Source: FEN-1219 sp039933105 (lineage in GTDB: Bacteria; Pseudomonadota; Gammaproteobacteria; Steroidobacterales; Rariloculaceae). Taken from it: 64,000 bases of DNA. The DNA lies in contig JBDTOT010000023.1 of NCBI GenBank assembly GCA_039933105.1, forward strand, positions 1-64,000, given 5' to 3'. Positions 26,881 to 35,879 of this stretch are shown piece by piece (the first letter of the stretch is position 1; every line of letters starts with the position of its first letter). A program made the translations under genes and the position numbers. The notes under the pieces are model-generated. The model saw only the letters and a program-made list of their open reading frames with translations. It did not search any database and was not told the DNA's origin.

Positions 26881-27237
26881 ATGAACAAACTGTTAGTTGC
26901 ACTGCTGCTCACGGCGGCATTGACGCCACCGGCGTTTGCGCACCACTCCGCGGCGCGGTTCGATCTCACGATTCGCGACCACACGGTCGTAGGGATAGTG
27001 AAAGAGTTCAAACCTGCGAATCCGCACACGAAGATCGTGCTCGAGATTGCGGACGAGAAGGGCAAGCGCGACATCGAATTCGAGGGCCACAGTTTGAACA
27101 ATTACTACCGTGGCGGTTGGCGCGAAGGATTGGTCAAGCTCGGTGACAAGATCACGCTGTATGCGGCGCCGACGAAAGACGGCACGGATGGCGGGTACGC
27201 GCTCGAAGTCGTAGCCGCCGATGGCACGAGGTTCTGA
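26881..27237 (+). CDS. DUF6152 family small periplasmic protein
   Basis: The 118-residue protein has a signal peptide whose A-F-A cleavage site lies directly before H21-H22-S23, so the mature chain should begin His-His-Ser. A second invariant His is H49 in N-P-H, mature position 29. The remaining fold is beta-rich with L-G-D-K-I-T-L near the end. The same pattern appears in all six DUF6152 proteins here. A free N-terminal His plus another His can bind copper in other families; here this is inference. It follows the partner gene by 17 bases and shares A of TGATG with DUF2237. Confidence 0.88.
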   Translation: MNKLLVALLLTAALTPPAFAHHSAARFDLTIRDHTVVGIVKEFKPANPHTKIVLEIADEKGKRDIEFEGHSLNNYYRGGWREGLVKLGDKITLYAAPTKDGTDGGYALEVVAADGTRF

Positions 27238-27608
27238 TGGACCCCTCCGTCAACGTATTCGGCGAGGAAATCATCGGCTGCAGCGACCGGCCGATCACCG
27301 GCTTCTTTCGCGACGGCTGCTGCAACACGAGCGATGACGATGTCGGTTCGCACACGGTGTGCGTCGAGGTCACGAAGGATTTTCTCGAGTTCTCGCGCTT
27401 CAAGGGCAACGATTTGTCGACGGCGCGTCCCGAGTTCAATTTTCCGGGCTTGAAGCCGGGCGACCGCTGGTGTTTGTGCGCCGCGCGCTGGCTCGAAGCG
27501 CAGCAGCAGGGCATGGCGCCGCGCGTGGTGCTCCGGGGCACGCACGAGCGCGCGCTCGAGGTGGTGTCGCTCGATCTCTTGAAGAAGTTCGCCGTCGATT
27601 TGAACTAG
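27237..27608 (+). CDS. DUF2237 family protein
   Basis: The 123-residue cytoplasmic protein matches the DUF2237 pattern: N-V-F-G-E-E-I-I-G-C-S, P-I-T-G-F-F-R-D-G-C-C, D-V-G-S-H-T-V-C and G-D-R-W-C-L-C-A-A-R-W. The Cys-rich conserved segments suggest a metal or redox role, but no activity is known to me. Its ATG overlaps the DUF6152 stop (TGATG), so translation is probably coupled even though one product is exported and the other is not. Confidence 0.85.
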   Translation: MDPSVNVFGEEIIGCSDRPITGFFRDGCCNTSDDDVGSHTVCVEVTKDFLEFSRFKGNDLSTARPEFNFPGLKPGDRWCLCAARWLEAQQQGMAPRVVLRGTHERALEVVSLDLLKKFAVDLN

Positions 27609-27626
27609 GAGATGGTGAAGCCGGTG

Positions 27627-27655
27627 TTGTGACAGATCCCGGTAGTGTCTGATAG
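27627..27655 (+). promoter_or_regulatory. possible promoter for the 27687 gene
   Basis: TTGTGA at 27627-27632 and TGATAG at 27650-27655 are separated by 17 bases and lie 30 bases before ATG 27687. The -10 match is weak. Confidence 0.28.
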
Positions 27656-27686
27656 CTTCCGTCTGGGGGAACAACAGGGGATCGTG

Positions 27687-28571
27687 ATGAAAGTGCTTGG
27701 CCGTCTTGTGAGTTCAGTGGTCGTCGTGTGGGGCCTGTCATCGTTGACGCCCATGTCAGGGCAGTCGCAGCAGCCGCCGCCGAATACCGGCACGCCGGAA
27801 GAAACCGCAAAACTTGCGGTGGCGGCCGGCAAATACGATATCGCCGGGCTGAAGCTCGGCACGCCGCTCAAGGAGTCGATGCAGGCGCTGAAGGCGCACA
27901 ATCCCAAGCTGCAAATGAAACAGGACACTGTTCGGTACGACGTGCTGGGCGCCGACCTGCTCTACGGCCTGACCTTCACGAGCCCGGAGGAAAGATTCAT
28001 CTTTAGCCTCACGATGCCTCCCAATCCGATCGTCGTATCGAGGCTGGCCCGTGTGCTGATATTCACGAAGGAGACGGCGCCGACACAGCAAGTGATCGTC
28101 GATGCCTTGATCGAGAAGTATGGCACGCCCAGTTACGACAACGGCCCCAACCAACTGAACGACGCCAATTTTCGCGTCATCAACTGGTTGGACGATGCCG
28201 ACGGCAAGCGGATGAAAGACCCGACCGGCCAGATGTGCACGACGTCCAACTCGTTTACGGGCATACCGCCGCAATCGGCTGAGGCCGCGCAGATGCCGGT
28301 GCGGGGAATATCGATGCTCCTCGAGTCGCGTTTTTCCATCGGCCAGGGGGATGTCTGTGAGACGCGTCGGATGGTTCAGGCGAGGCTCCAAAAGTGTTGC
28401 AGAGACGGCTTGGCTGCCCCGAATTTGGTCGGAGGGCTAGTGGTCCACCTGGGCGATGGCCCGCTCGACGAACAATCCATCGGCGCGACGCACGAGATGC
28501 TCGTGAACGCGACGAAGGCCAAGGACGCGAAGGAGCAGGAGAGCGCGCAGAAGAACCGGCCGAAGCTGTAG
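27687..28571 (+). CDS. exported protein of unknown function
   Basis: The 294-residue protein has a signal peptide (about residues 1-27). It then contains I-A-G-L-K-L-G-T-P-L-K-E-S-M, and a middle I-E-K-Y-G-T-P-S that resembles repeats in small periplasmic assembly proteins. Single Cys residues lie near residues 191 and 230, and a Cys pair in Q-K-C-C-R. I do not recognise the family. AGGGGAT precedes ATG 27687. The PQQ gene starts 31 bases downstream on the same strand, so they may be co-expressed. Confidence 0.7.
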   Translation: MKVLGRLVSSVVVVWGLSSLTPMSGQSQQPPPNTGTPEETAKLAVAAGKYDIAGLKLGTPLKESMQALKAHNPKLQMKQDTVRYDVLGADLLYGLTFTSPEERFIFSLTMPPNPIVVSRLARVLIFTKETAPTQQVIVDALIEKYGTPSYDNGPNQLNDANFRVINWLDDADGKRMKDPTGQMCTTSNSFTGIPPQSAEAAQMPVRGISMLLESRFSIGQGDVCETRRMVQARLQKCCRDGLAAPNLVGGLVVHLGDGPLDEQSIGATHEMLVNATKAKDAKEQESAQKNRPKL

Positions 28572-28588
28572 ATTGATTTCAATACACC

Positions 28589-28595
28589 GGGAGGG
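28589..28595 (+). promoter_or_regulatory. ribosome binding site that decides a TTG start
   Basis: GGGAGGG lies seven bases before TTG 28603. It excludes the earlier TTG at 28573 and leaves a proper signal peptide at the N-terminus of the PQQ protein. Confidence 0.65.
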
Positions 28596-28602
28596 TCCTT
28601 CT

Positions 28603-30537
28603 TTGAAACGCTGCTGTGCGCACGCGTGGGTCTTGGCCACGCTCATCATCGCCGTCGGAGTCGTTGCAGTGCACGCGCCGCGCGCGAATGCGCAGGCGAA
28701 ATCGCCGATGGTCGAGTGGCCCATCTACGGCGGCAACCTTGCATCGCAGTTCTACTCGCCGCTCGATCAGATCAACGCGCGCAACGTAAAGGACCTGAAG
28801 GTCGCGTGGCGTTGGTACGCAGGCAACTTCGGTCCAGATCCGGAGCTGAAGAGCGAGAACACGCCGCTCATGATCGGTGGCGTGCTGTATGCGACCGCTG
28901 GCGCCACACGTAACGTTGCGGCGATCGACGCCGCCACGGGCGAGACGCTGTGGGTCTGGCGACCGAACGAGACCGAGCGGTTCAAGCAGGCGCCGCGCAA
29001 GATGGCCGGGCGCGGCGTGGCGTACTGGACCGACGGAACGCAAGACAAGCGCGTGTTCGTCGTGACGCCGGGCTTCTTTTTGTGGTCGCTCGACGCGACG
29101 ACCGGTCTGCCGAAGCGCGAGTTCGGCGAAGCCGGAGTCGTCGATCTGCGCCGAGGCCTACGCGGGCCAGCGGACAACGTAGAGGCGGGCTCATCGTCGC
29201 CCGCGCTCGTGGTGGGCGACGTGGTGATCGTGGGGCCGGCCGGCGGCATTGGCGCACGGCCGAACTCGAAGACTCAGGTGAAGCTCGACGTGCGCGGCTT
29301 CGACGCGAAGAGCGGCAAGCTCTTGTGGACGTTCCATACGATTCCGGAGAATGCCGAGTTCGGCTACGACACGTGGCTCACGCCGGGCTCTGCCGAGTAC
29401 ACGGGTAACGCGGGCGTGTGGGCGCCGATGGCGGCCGATCCCACGCTCGGGCTCGTGTATCTGCCGGTCGAAGGCCCCACCAGTGATTTGTACGGCGGCG
29501 AGAGGCCCGGCAATAATTTGTTTGGCAACACGCTGGTGGCGCTCGACGCGAAGACCGGCCAGCGTGTGTGGCACCAGCAGCTCGTACATCACGACATCTG
29601 GGATTACGACAACCCCACATCGCCGATCCTGCTCGACGTGAGGGTGGGCGGCAAACAAGTCAAAGCCGTGGTGCAGCTCACGAAGCAAGCGTTCGCGTAC
29701 GCGTTCGATCGCGCGACCGGTGCGCCGCTCTGGCCGATCGAAGAGCGGCCTGTGCCGACGTCCGACGTGCCGGGCGAATGGACCTCGCCAACGCAGCCGT
29801 TTCCGACGAAGCCGAAAGCCTACGACCGCCAGGGCGTCAGCGAGGCCGATCTCGTCGACTTCACGCCCGCGATCAAGGCGGCGGCGCTCGCGGCCGTCAA
29901 AGACTTGCGCATGGGCCCGATGTATACGACGTCGTCGCTGATCGACGCGACGGACGGCACGCGCGGCGCGCTCGTGCTTCCGCATTTTGGCGGCGGCACG
30001 AACTGGGAGGGCGGCGCGGCGGATCCCGAGACTGGCATGCTGTACGTCGCGTCGCAGACCACGATGAACGTATTCGCCGTGAACCTTGCGAACGGCCGCT
30101 CCGACATTCGCTACTTGTTCGTAAACGGCGACGCGCCGCATCCGCTCGGATTGCCGCTGATCAAGCCGCCGTATGGCCGTATCACGGCCATCGACATGAA
30201 CACCGGCGAGCACCGGTTCATGATTCCGAACGGCGACACACCGGACGACGTCAAGAACAACCCGGCGCTCAAGGGCGTGAAGCTGCCGCCAACGGGTAAG
30301 CCGAGCAAGGCCCTGCTGCTCGTGACGAAGACGCTGCTGTTCGCGGCCGAAGGCTACGGCGGCGGGCCGATCCTGCGGGCGTACGACAAGGCCACCGGCG
30401 CCGTGGTGGCTGAGCTTGCGTTGCCCGGTGTGGCGAGCGGCAAACCCATGACCTACCTATTGAACGGCAAGCAGTACCTCGTGCTGGCCGTTGGCAAGGA
30501 CCACCCGGCGGAGCTCGTGGCGTTCGCATTGCCTTAG
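28603..30537 (+). CDS. PQQ-dependent dehydrogenase, glucose dehydrogenase-like propeller
   Basis: The 644-residue protein has a signal peptide (R-A-N-A-Q near residue 31), then the entry typical of PQQ propellers: W-P-I-Y-G-G, Y-S-P-L-D-Q-I-N and D-L-K-V-A-W. Repeated A-I-D-A-A-T-G-E-T-L-W tryptophan-docking motifs follow. It should be a periplasmic quinoprotein oxidising an alcohol or sugar; no haem-c domain is attached, so it would pass electrons to a separate cytochrome or to quinone. TTG 28603 is the start. It sits in a secreted-protein island with DUF6152 genes. Confidence 0.9.
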   Translation: MKRCCAHAWVLATLIIAVGVVAVHAPRANAQAKSPMVEWPIYGGNLASQFYSPLDQINARNVKDLKVAWRWYAGNFGPDPELKSENTPLMIGGVLYATAGATRNVAAIDAATGETLWVWRPNETERFKQAPRKMAGRGVAYWTDGTQDKRVFVVTPGFFLWSLDATTGLPKREFGEAGVVDLRRGLRGPADNVEAGSSSPALVVGDVVIVGPAGGIGARPNSKTQVKLDVRGFDAKSGKLLWTFHTIPENAEFGYDTWLTPGSAEYTGNAGVWAPMAADPTLGLVYLPVEGPTSDLYGGERPGNNLFGNTLVALDAKTGQRVWHQQLVHHDIWDYDNPTSPILLDVRVGGKQVKAVVQLTKQAFAYAFDRATGAPLWPIEERPVPTSDVPGEWTSPTQPFPTKPKAYDRQGVSEADLVDFTPAIKAAALAAVKDLRMGPMYTTSSLIDATDGTRGALVLPHFGGGTNWEGGAADPETGMLYVASQTTMNVFAVNLANGRSDIRYLFVNGDAPHPLGLPLIKPPYGRITAIDMNTGEHRFMIPNGDTPDDVKNNPALKGVKLPPTGKPSKALLLVTKTLLFAAEGYGGGPILRAYDKATGAVVAELALPGVASGKPMTYLLNGKQYLVLAVGKDHPAELVAFALP

Positions 30538-30561
30538 CTGTCTTTTTGGCCCGCCGCTTTC

Positions 30562-32031
30562 TCAACGAGGCGTGGTAGCCGCGCTGCGCAGATGCGCGCG
30601 CCACGACCAGCCGACCACGATCGTCAACACGACGAGCGCTATGCCGGTGAGCACCGTCGTCGCGCGGTCGAAGCCGGCGGCGAAGGCCGTAGACACGCCG
30701 GGATCTTTCGAGAGATCGATGGAGCTCAGCGATGCCGGGTAGCCGCTCGCGACCATCGTCAATGTCACGACCACGGTCGCGAACGTCACACCGATCACGT
30801 TGCCCGAGTTGCGGCACAGGTTCACGAAGCCCGCCGTCGCACCGTGCGCTTTGTCGTCGACAGCATTCATGATCGACGCCGAGTTCGCCGCGCCGAAGAT
30901 CGACATGCCGAACGACGTGACCATGAGCCCCACCACGATGACCCAGACCGGTGTCGCGACGTGCAGGCCAATGAATACGGAGAATCCGAGTGTCGTGAGC
31001 GCGAGCCCGATGTTGGCGAACAGGCGCACGCCCCAGCGGTCCGCGAGGCGACCGGCGAAGGGCGCTATGGTGGCGGTCACCAGCGCGGCCGGCACGATCA
31101 AGAGGCCGACCGTTGCCGCCGTGTAGCCGCGCACGCCTTGCAGGAAGAACGGCACGAGGAAGCGGATGGCGGAGATGCCCATGAAGACGACGAATGCGCC
31201 GAGCGCACCGAACGCGAAGTCGGGCTTGCGGAACAGGTTGAGGTCGAGCATCGGTGCCTGGCTGCGCCGCTCGAGCAGCACGAACCCGAGCACGAGCAGC
31301 ACGGACGCAATCTCGCCCGTGACCGTGATCGGCGCGAGCCAGCCGAGGTTCGGTCCGAGCGTCAACGTCAGGAGTAGTGCGACGAGGAACGACGAGAGCA
31401 GCAGCGCGCCGACGAAGTCGAATGGCGGTTGATCCCTGCGGTGCACTTCGTTGCGCCGCGGCAGCTTGCGGTGCGCGGTCAGCGTGATCGCTAGCATCGC
31501 CGCTGCCGTGATCGCGAACAGCATTCGCCAGCCGGCCGTTCCAACGACGATGCCGCCGGTGGCCGGGCCTACGATCGAGCCCAAGCCCACGGCCCCGAGC
31601 TGGAGCCCCAGCATTTTCGCGCGCTCGCTGGAGTGGAAGCTGCCGACGATGATGGCTGTGCTCGTGGCCTGCGTCATGGCCGAGCCGATGCCGACCACGA
31701 CCCGTGCACCGATCAGCCCGTAGATCGAGCCGGCCCACGACGCCGCGAAGGCGCCGATGGCGAAAATCAGTGCGCCAATCACGTAGATCCGTTTGCGCCC
31801 GGCGACGTCGGACAGTCGTCCCATCGGCACGAGCAGCGCTGCGATCGTGAGGCCGTTGCCGGCGATGACCCACTGCGCCGTCAGGAGGTCGGTACCGAAC
31901 TCGTGCGCGATCGTCGGCAAGGCGACGATCGACGAGCTCGTGTCGAACACGGTGATGAAAATACCGACCACGCAAACGAGGAAGACGACGTGGCGTTGGT
32001 CGAGTGTGGGGAGGCGCATGGTGGCCGCCAT
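30562..32031 (-). CDS. MFS transporter, DHA2/EmrB-QacA type
   Basis: The protein of about 489 residues has roughly 14 hydrophobic segments and the MFS motif A, G-R-L-S-D-V-A-G-R-K-R, after the second helix. An early D near F-D-T-S-S-S-I-V-A-L-P matches the drug/H+ antiporter family. It probably exports a hydrophobic compound. Start choices are ATG 32031, ATG 32019 or GTG 32046; none has a strong ribosome site. Its stop faces the PQQ gene stop, 24 bases apart. Confidence 0.9.
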   Translation of the reverse strand: MAATMRLPTLDQRHVVFLVCVVGIFITVFDTSSSIVALPTIAHEFGTDLLTAQWVIAGNGLTIAALLVPMGRLSDVAGRKRIYVIGALIFAIGAFAASWAGSIYGLIGARVVVGIGSAMTQATSTAIIVGSFHSSERAKMLGLQLGAVGLGSIVGPATGGIVVGTAGWRMLFAITAAAMLAITLTAHRKLPRRNEVHRRDQPPFDFVGALLLSSFLVALLLTLTLGPNLGWLAPITVTGEIASVLLVLGFVLLERRSQAPMLDLNLFRKPDFAFGALGAFVVFMGISAIRFLVPFFLQGVRGYTAATVGLLIVPAALVTATIAPFAGRLADRWGVRLFANIGLALTTLGFSVFIGLHVATPVWVIVVGLMVTSFGMSIFGAANSASIMNAVDDKAHGATAGFVNLCRNSGNVIGVTFATVVVTLTMVASGYPASLSSIDLSKDPGVSTAFAAGFDRATTVLTGIALVVLTIVVGWSWRAHLRSAATTPR

Positions 32032-32135
32032 CTTAGGCAGCCGCACGGTCGCGGGCTAGTCGAAGCGCGCGGCGACAAGTATGCGAGGCGCGGGTAAACT
32101 CCGGGCGTCGTCGGTTGCGTGAACTGCTGAACGTC

Positions 32136-33191
32136 ATGATGAGAATCGAACGGGGGTGGTTGGCGGCAGCGCTGTGCGCGACGGCGCCGACGGTGTACGC
32201 GCACCATAGCGTGTCCGCGTGGTTCGACACCACGAACATGATCGAGGTCGAAGGGCGGGTGACCGAATTCCGCTGGCAGAACCCGCACGTGATCTTCACG
32301 TTGAACGTGGTCGACGCGGTTGGCGCGACCACGCCGTGGGCCATCGAGACGCTCTCGATCAGCGGCATCAGCCGCTGGGGCATCACGGAGGATCTTTTCA
32401 AGGTCGGCGATTGGCTGCGTGTGGCAGGCAATCCTGCGCGCAAGGACGGTCACAACATCTTCGTGCGCAACATTCTGCTGCCCGGCGGGCGCGAGATCGT
32501 GCTCGGCGGCGCGGCGCGCTGGTCGAACGATACGCTGCGCGGCAGCGAGCTGCTGCAAGCGCGTGACGGCGACCCTTCGCGGCCCGAGCTCGGCATCTAC
32601 CGCACGTGGAGCAGCGGCGGTGTCGGCGCCGTGCTGTTTCCGGAGGCCGTGCAGGCGAATTTCGATTTCAACAAGTATCCGTTGACGGCGGCCGGGCGTG
32701 CCGCGCTGCAGAAGTTCGACTTCGCGGCCGACGACCCCACGGCCGACTGCAAGCCGAAAGGCATGCCGACGGTCATGGAGCAGCCATACCCGATGGTGGT
32801 GACCGAGCGCGGTGCGACCATCGAGATCGCGCTCGAGGAGTACGACACGAGGCGCATCGTGCACATGGGCGCCGCTGGTGCGGCCGCCGCGGCGAAGGCG
32901 CAGCCGAGCGCGCTCGGGTACTCGGTCGGTCGCTGGGAAGATGGCACGCTCGTGGTCACGACGACGAAGTCGATCTGGGGGCACTTCGACAGCGTGGGGA
33001 TTCCGCTCACGACGGCTGCCGTCATGGTCGAACGCTTCACCCCGAGCGCCGACGGCGCGCGGCTCGACTACATACTAAGCGTTACGGACGCCGCGACATT
33101 CACGATGCCGGTCGAGCTCAAGAAGGCGTGGATCTGGCGACCCGAGGTTACGATCGGCAAGTTCGAGTGCCAGCGCGTCGTGCGGAGGTAA
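32136..33191 (+). CDS. fusion of DUF6152 and the two-Cys partner domain
   Basis: The 351-residue protein has a signal peptide (V-Y-A) directly before H23-H24-S25 and a second invariant His in N-P-H at mature position 29. This is the complete DUF6152 pattern. After about residue 120 the chain becomes the partner family: C-K-P-K-G-M-P, E-E-Y-D-T-R-R-I, G-Y-S-V-G-R-W-E-D-G-T-L-V-V-T-T-T, V-E-R-F and a last Cys in K-F-E-C. Elsewhere here these are two separate genes. A fusion is evidence that both act together. ATG 32136 or 32139 starts it. Confidence 0.88.
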   Translation: MMRIERGWLAAALCATAPTVYAHHSVSAWFDTTNMIEVEGRVTEFRWQNPHVIFTLNVVDAVGATTPWAIETLSISGISRWGITEDLFKVGDWLRVAGNPARKDGHNIFVRNILLPGGREIVLGGAARWSNDTLRGSELLQARDGDPSRPELGIYRTWSSGGVGAVLFPEAVQANFDFNKYPLTAAGRAALQKFDFAADDPTADCKPKGMPTVMEQPYPMVVTERGATIEIALEEYDTRRIVHMGAAGAAAAAKAQPSALGYSVGRWEDGTLVVTTTKSIWGHFDSVGIPLTTAAVMVERFTPSADGARLDYILSVTDAATFTMPVELKKAWIWRPEVTIGKFECQRVVRR

Positions 33192-33205
33192 GCGGAGTGC
33201 TGGCG

Positions 33206-34066
33206 ATGGATACGCGGGTGCGCGGGGCATGGTTTGGATGTGCGATCACCGTGATTGCGGGGATGGCCGCGGTCGCGACAGAGCGAGGCTCGGCTGCGCA
33301 GTGGGTCGACTATCCCACTGCAAATGTGCCGCGCAATGCCGACGGCTCGCCGAACTTGAAGGCGCCTGCGCCGCGCGCCGCCGACGGCAAGCCAGACCTG
33401 TCGGGCATGTGGTTCTCGGCCGAACTACTCCCGGAGTGCGCCGACACCAAGGTTGACTGCATCCCGCAGATGAATCTCCCTGCCGACCAGATCAACATCG
33501 GGCGCACGCTGAAGGATGGATTGCCGTACACGCCTTGGGCCGCGAAGCTGGTGGCGGAGCGCACGGCAAACGGCGCAAAGGACGATCCGCACGCGTTCTG
33601 TCTGCCACCGAACTTCCCGCGCGCGTACTCTCTGCCGCAGTACATCAAGATCGCGCAGATGCCGAAGCTGACGATCGTGTTGCACGAGTTCAACGCGAGC
33701 TATCGGCAAATCTTCACGGACGGGCGGCCGCTGCCGAAGGATCCGTTGCCGGCGTGGAACGGTTACTCGGTCGGGCATTGGGAACGCGACACACTGGTGG
33801 TCGAGTCGAGCGGCTTCCGCGACGATCTGTGGCTCGATCTTTCGGGCAGCCCGATGACGAGCGCTGCGCACGTGGTGGAGCGCATCAAGCGGCCGAGCTT
33901 CGGCTCCCTAGAGATCGAGGTCACGGTCAACGATCCCAAGGCCTACACGAAGCCGTGGACGGTGACACTGCGCCAGAACATCGTGCTCGACACCGAATTG
34001 ATCGAGGAGACGTGCCTCGAGAACGAGCGCGATACGGGGTTGTTCAAGAAAGAGGGCGCCAAGTGA
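33206..34066 (+). CDS. secreted two-Cys DUF6152-partner family protein
   Basis: The 286-residue protein has a signal segment (residues 5-25), a Pro/Ala-rich spacer, then P-D-L-S-G-M-W. Family motifs follow: H-A-F-C-L-P-P, Q-I-F-T-D-G-R-P-L-P, N-G-Y-S-V-G-H-W-E-R-D-T-L-V-V-E-S, V-V-E-R-I and a final E-E-T-C-L-E-N. An additional Cys pair (E-C-A-D-T-K-V-D-C) is present near residue 80. GTG 33197, with GGAGG eight bases before it, is an equally good start. The stop overlaps the start of the next DUF6152 gene (GTGA), a coupled pair. Confidence 0.83.
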   Translation: MDTRVRGAWFGCAITVIAGMAAVATERGSAAQWVDYPTANVPRNADGSPNLKAPAPRAADGKPDLSGMWFSAELLPECADTKVDCIPQMNLPADQINIGRTLKDGLPYTPWAAKLVAERTANGAKDDPHAFCLPPNFPRAYSLPQYIKIAQMPKLTIVLHEFNASYRQIFTDGRPLPKDPLPAWNGYSVGHWERDTLVVESSGFRDDLWLDLSGSPMTSAAHVVERIKRPSFGSLEIEVTVNDPKAYTKPWTVTLRQNIVLDTELIEETCLENERDTGLFKKEGAK

Positions 34067-34446
34067 AGGCAAAGGTGTTGCTGCTGCCACTGTCTCTGCT
34101 GCTGGCGCTACCGACGAGCGCGCATCACTCCGGCGCCGCGTACGACCGCGACAAGACGGTGACCGTGAACGGCACCGTGAATTCCGTCGAGTGGACGAGT
34201 CCCCACGCCTGGATCAAGGTCGACGCCAAGAACGAGGCGGGTGCTGCGGTGACGTGGGAGTTCGAGCTGCCGAGTCCCGTGACACTGACGCGCCGCGGGT
34301 GGGCGCGCACGGCGCTCACGCCCGGCGACAAGATCACGGTGACCGGCGCACTGGCGCGGGAGCATCCGAACATCGCCATTGCGACCGGCGTGATCGACAA
34401 GAACGGCCGCCGCCTGTTCGGCGGCGCCGCGGATTCGAAGGAGTAG
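34063..34446 (+). CDS. DUF6152 family small periplasmic protein
   Basis: The 127-residue protein begins with GTG at 34063, overlapping the TGA of the partner gene. Its signal peptide ends T-S-A directly before H21-H22-S23. The second invariant His is H48 in S-P-H, mature position 28. The end region has L-T-P-G-D-K-I-T-V-T-G, matching the beta-rich core of its paralogues. It is the second half of a partner-DUF6152 gene pair. Confidence 0.87.
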   Translation: MKAKVLLLPLSLLLALPTSAHHSGAAYDRDKTVTVNGTVNSVEWTSPHAWIKVDAKNEAGAAVTWEFELPSPVTLTRRGWARTALTPGDKITVTGALAREHPNIAIATGVIDKNGRRLFGGAADSKE

Positions 34447-34450
34447 GGCG

Positions 34451-34885
34451 CTAGGCTTTCGCGTCCGCGACGAGCCCGGCCTGTTCGATGCCGTAAGCGC
34501 ATACGGCCTCGTCTTCCTCGCCCGTGCCGCCGCTGGCGCCCGCCGCACCCAGGATGTTGCCCTGCGCGTCGCGGATCAGCACGCCGCCGATCTGCGGCAG
34601 GAACTTGCCCGCGGCCGTCGCCGCAAGTGTGATGAAGAAGTTCGGGTTGTCCTTGGCGCGGGCCGCCAGTGCGCGGCTCGAAGCGCCCATGCCGACAGCG
34701 GCCCAGGCTTTGCCGGTGGCCACATCGAACCTGAACATGCTCGCGCCGTCCTCGCGTTGCATGGCCTTCAAGTGCCCCGACTGGTCGAGGACGACCACGG
34801 TCACGGGCTTGATCTTCATTTCGCGCGCCTTCTCCAGCGCCTTCGTGATGATCTGATTGGCCTTCGCGATATCCAGTGTCGACAT
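34451..34885 (-). CDS. GlcG/HbpS-like haem-degrading family protein
   Basis: The 144-residue protein has the GlcG/HbpS pattern: V-T-V-V-V-L-D-Q-S-G-H-L-K-A-M-Q-R-E-D-G, then A-R-A-K-D-N-P and Q-I-G-G-V-L-I-R. A C-terminal G-G-T-G-E-E-D-E-A segment completes it. There is no signal peptide. GGAGGAGG just before ATG 34885 is a strong start. Members bind haem or small organic acids in some bacteria; here the ligand is unknown. The gene is divergent from BKACE. Confidence 0.88.
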   Translation of the reverse strand: MSTLDIAKANQIITKALEKAREMKIKPVTVVVLDQSGHLKAMQREDGASMFRFDVATGKAWAAVGMGASSRALAARAKDNPNFFITLAATAAGKFLPQIGGVLIRDAQGNILGAAGASGGTGEEDEAVCAYGIEQAGLVADAKA

Positions 34886-34971
34886 GCGCCTCCTCCCAAA
34901 ACAGCAACGCCGGCCTGCAGCATAAAGGCTCGCGCAGACGGTGTCAGGTGTTGTCGCGCGCAGAGGCGGCG

Positions 34972-35000
34972 TTCGCGATGTCGTTGCAGGCGCGTAGAAT
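34972..35000 (+). promoter_or_regulatory. possible sigma70 promoter for the BKACE gene
   Basis: TTCGCG (34972-34977), 17 bases, then TAGAAT (34995-35000), 30 bases before ATG 35031. The -10 box is good, the -35 box is weak. Confidence 0.35.
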
Positions 35001-35030
35001 GCTGCAGCCGCTGCGAGGGGAGGTTTCCGA

Positions 35031-35861
35031 ATGAGTACGCCGTGCATCATCACCGTGGCGATCACTGGCTCGGTGCCGAAGAAGGCGGACAATCCGGCGG
35101 TGCCGATCACCGTTCCCGAGCAGATCGAGTCGACGCATGCGGCGTACGAAGCCGGTGCCGCGCTCGTGCACCTCCACGTACGCAATGACGACGGTACTAC
35201 GACGTCGAATGCCGAGAAGTTCGGCCAGTTCCTGGAAGGGATACGCAAGCACTGCCCCGACATCATCGTACAGTTCTCGACGGGTGGGCGAAGTGGCGTG
35301 GGCGCCGAGCGTGGCGGCATGTTGCACCACCGGCCCGACATGGCATCCCTGTCGACCGGCTCCGTGAACTTCAAGACGATGATCTACGAGAACCACCCGA
35401 AGCTCATCGTCGACCTCGCCACGCGTATGCTCGAGCACGACGTAAAACCGGAGATCGAGATCTTCGATCTCGCGATGCTCTACAACGCGGCCAAGCTCGT
35501 CGAGGAAGGGTTGCTCAAGTCGCCGGTGCACGTGCAGTTCGTGCTGGGGGTTCCGAACGCGTTGCCGGCCGATCGGCAGGTGCTCGAATTCGAACTCACG
35601 CAGCTGAAGCGTGTGCTCCCCGATGCGACGTGGACGGCGGCCGGCGTGGGGCGCTTCCAGCTACTCGTGAACGAATGGACGCTCGAGCTTGGCGGGCACT
35701 GCCGCACGGGGCTCGAGGACAATGTCCGCTTCGACAAGAGCCGCCTCGCGACCAGCAACGCAGAACTCGTCGCCCGAGTGGCAGGGCTCTGCGGACGCTA
35801 CTGCCGCAAGGTCGCGACGCCGGCGGAAGCCCGCCGACTGCTTGGATTACGTGCCGCTTAA
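35031..35861 (+). CDS. beta-keto acid cleavage enzyme (BKACE, DUF849)
   Basis: The 276-residue protein matches BKACE enzymes, which condense a beta-keto acid with acetyl-CoA and split it, as in lysine fermentation. Landmarks are I-T-V-A-I-T-G-S near the start, the zinc motif H-L-H in A-L-V-H-L-H-V-R-N, Q-F-S-T-G-G-R-S-G, and E-I-F-D-L-A. A late G-H-C-R-T-G-L-E-D-N is also typical. It is cytoplasmic. The substrate of this member cannot be read from sequence. A MAPEG gene follows after 18 bases. Confidence 0.92.
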   Translation: MSTPCIITVAITGSVPKKADNPAVPITVPEQIESTHAAYEAGAALVHLHVRNDDGTTTSNAEKFGQFLEGIRKHCPDIIVQFSTGGRSGVGAERGGMLHHRPDMASLSTGSVNFKTMIYENHPKLIVDLATRMLEHDVKPEIEIFDLAMLYNAAKLVEEGLLKSPVHVQFVLGVPNALPADRQVLEFELTQLKRVLPDATWTAAGVGRFQLLVNEWTLELGGHCRTGLEDNVRFDKSRLATSNAELVARVAGLCGRYCRKVATPAEARRLLGLRAA

Positions 35862-35879
35862 AACAAGAAGGGGAACTCG

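Noticed and set aside
30269..31975. Minus-strand open frame of 568 codons
   Set aside because: It lies in a different frame from the MFS gene on the same strand and gives an Arg/His-rich product.
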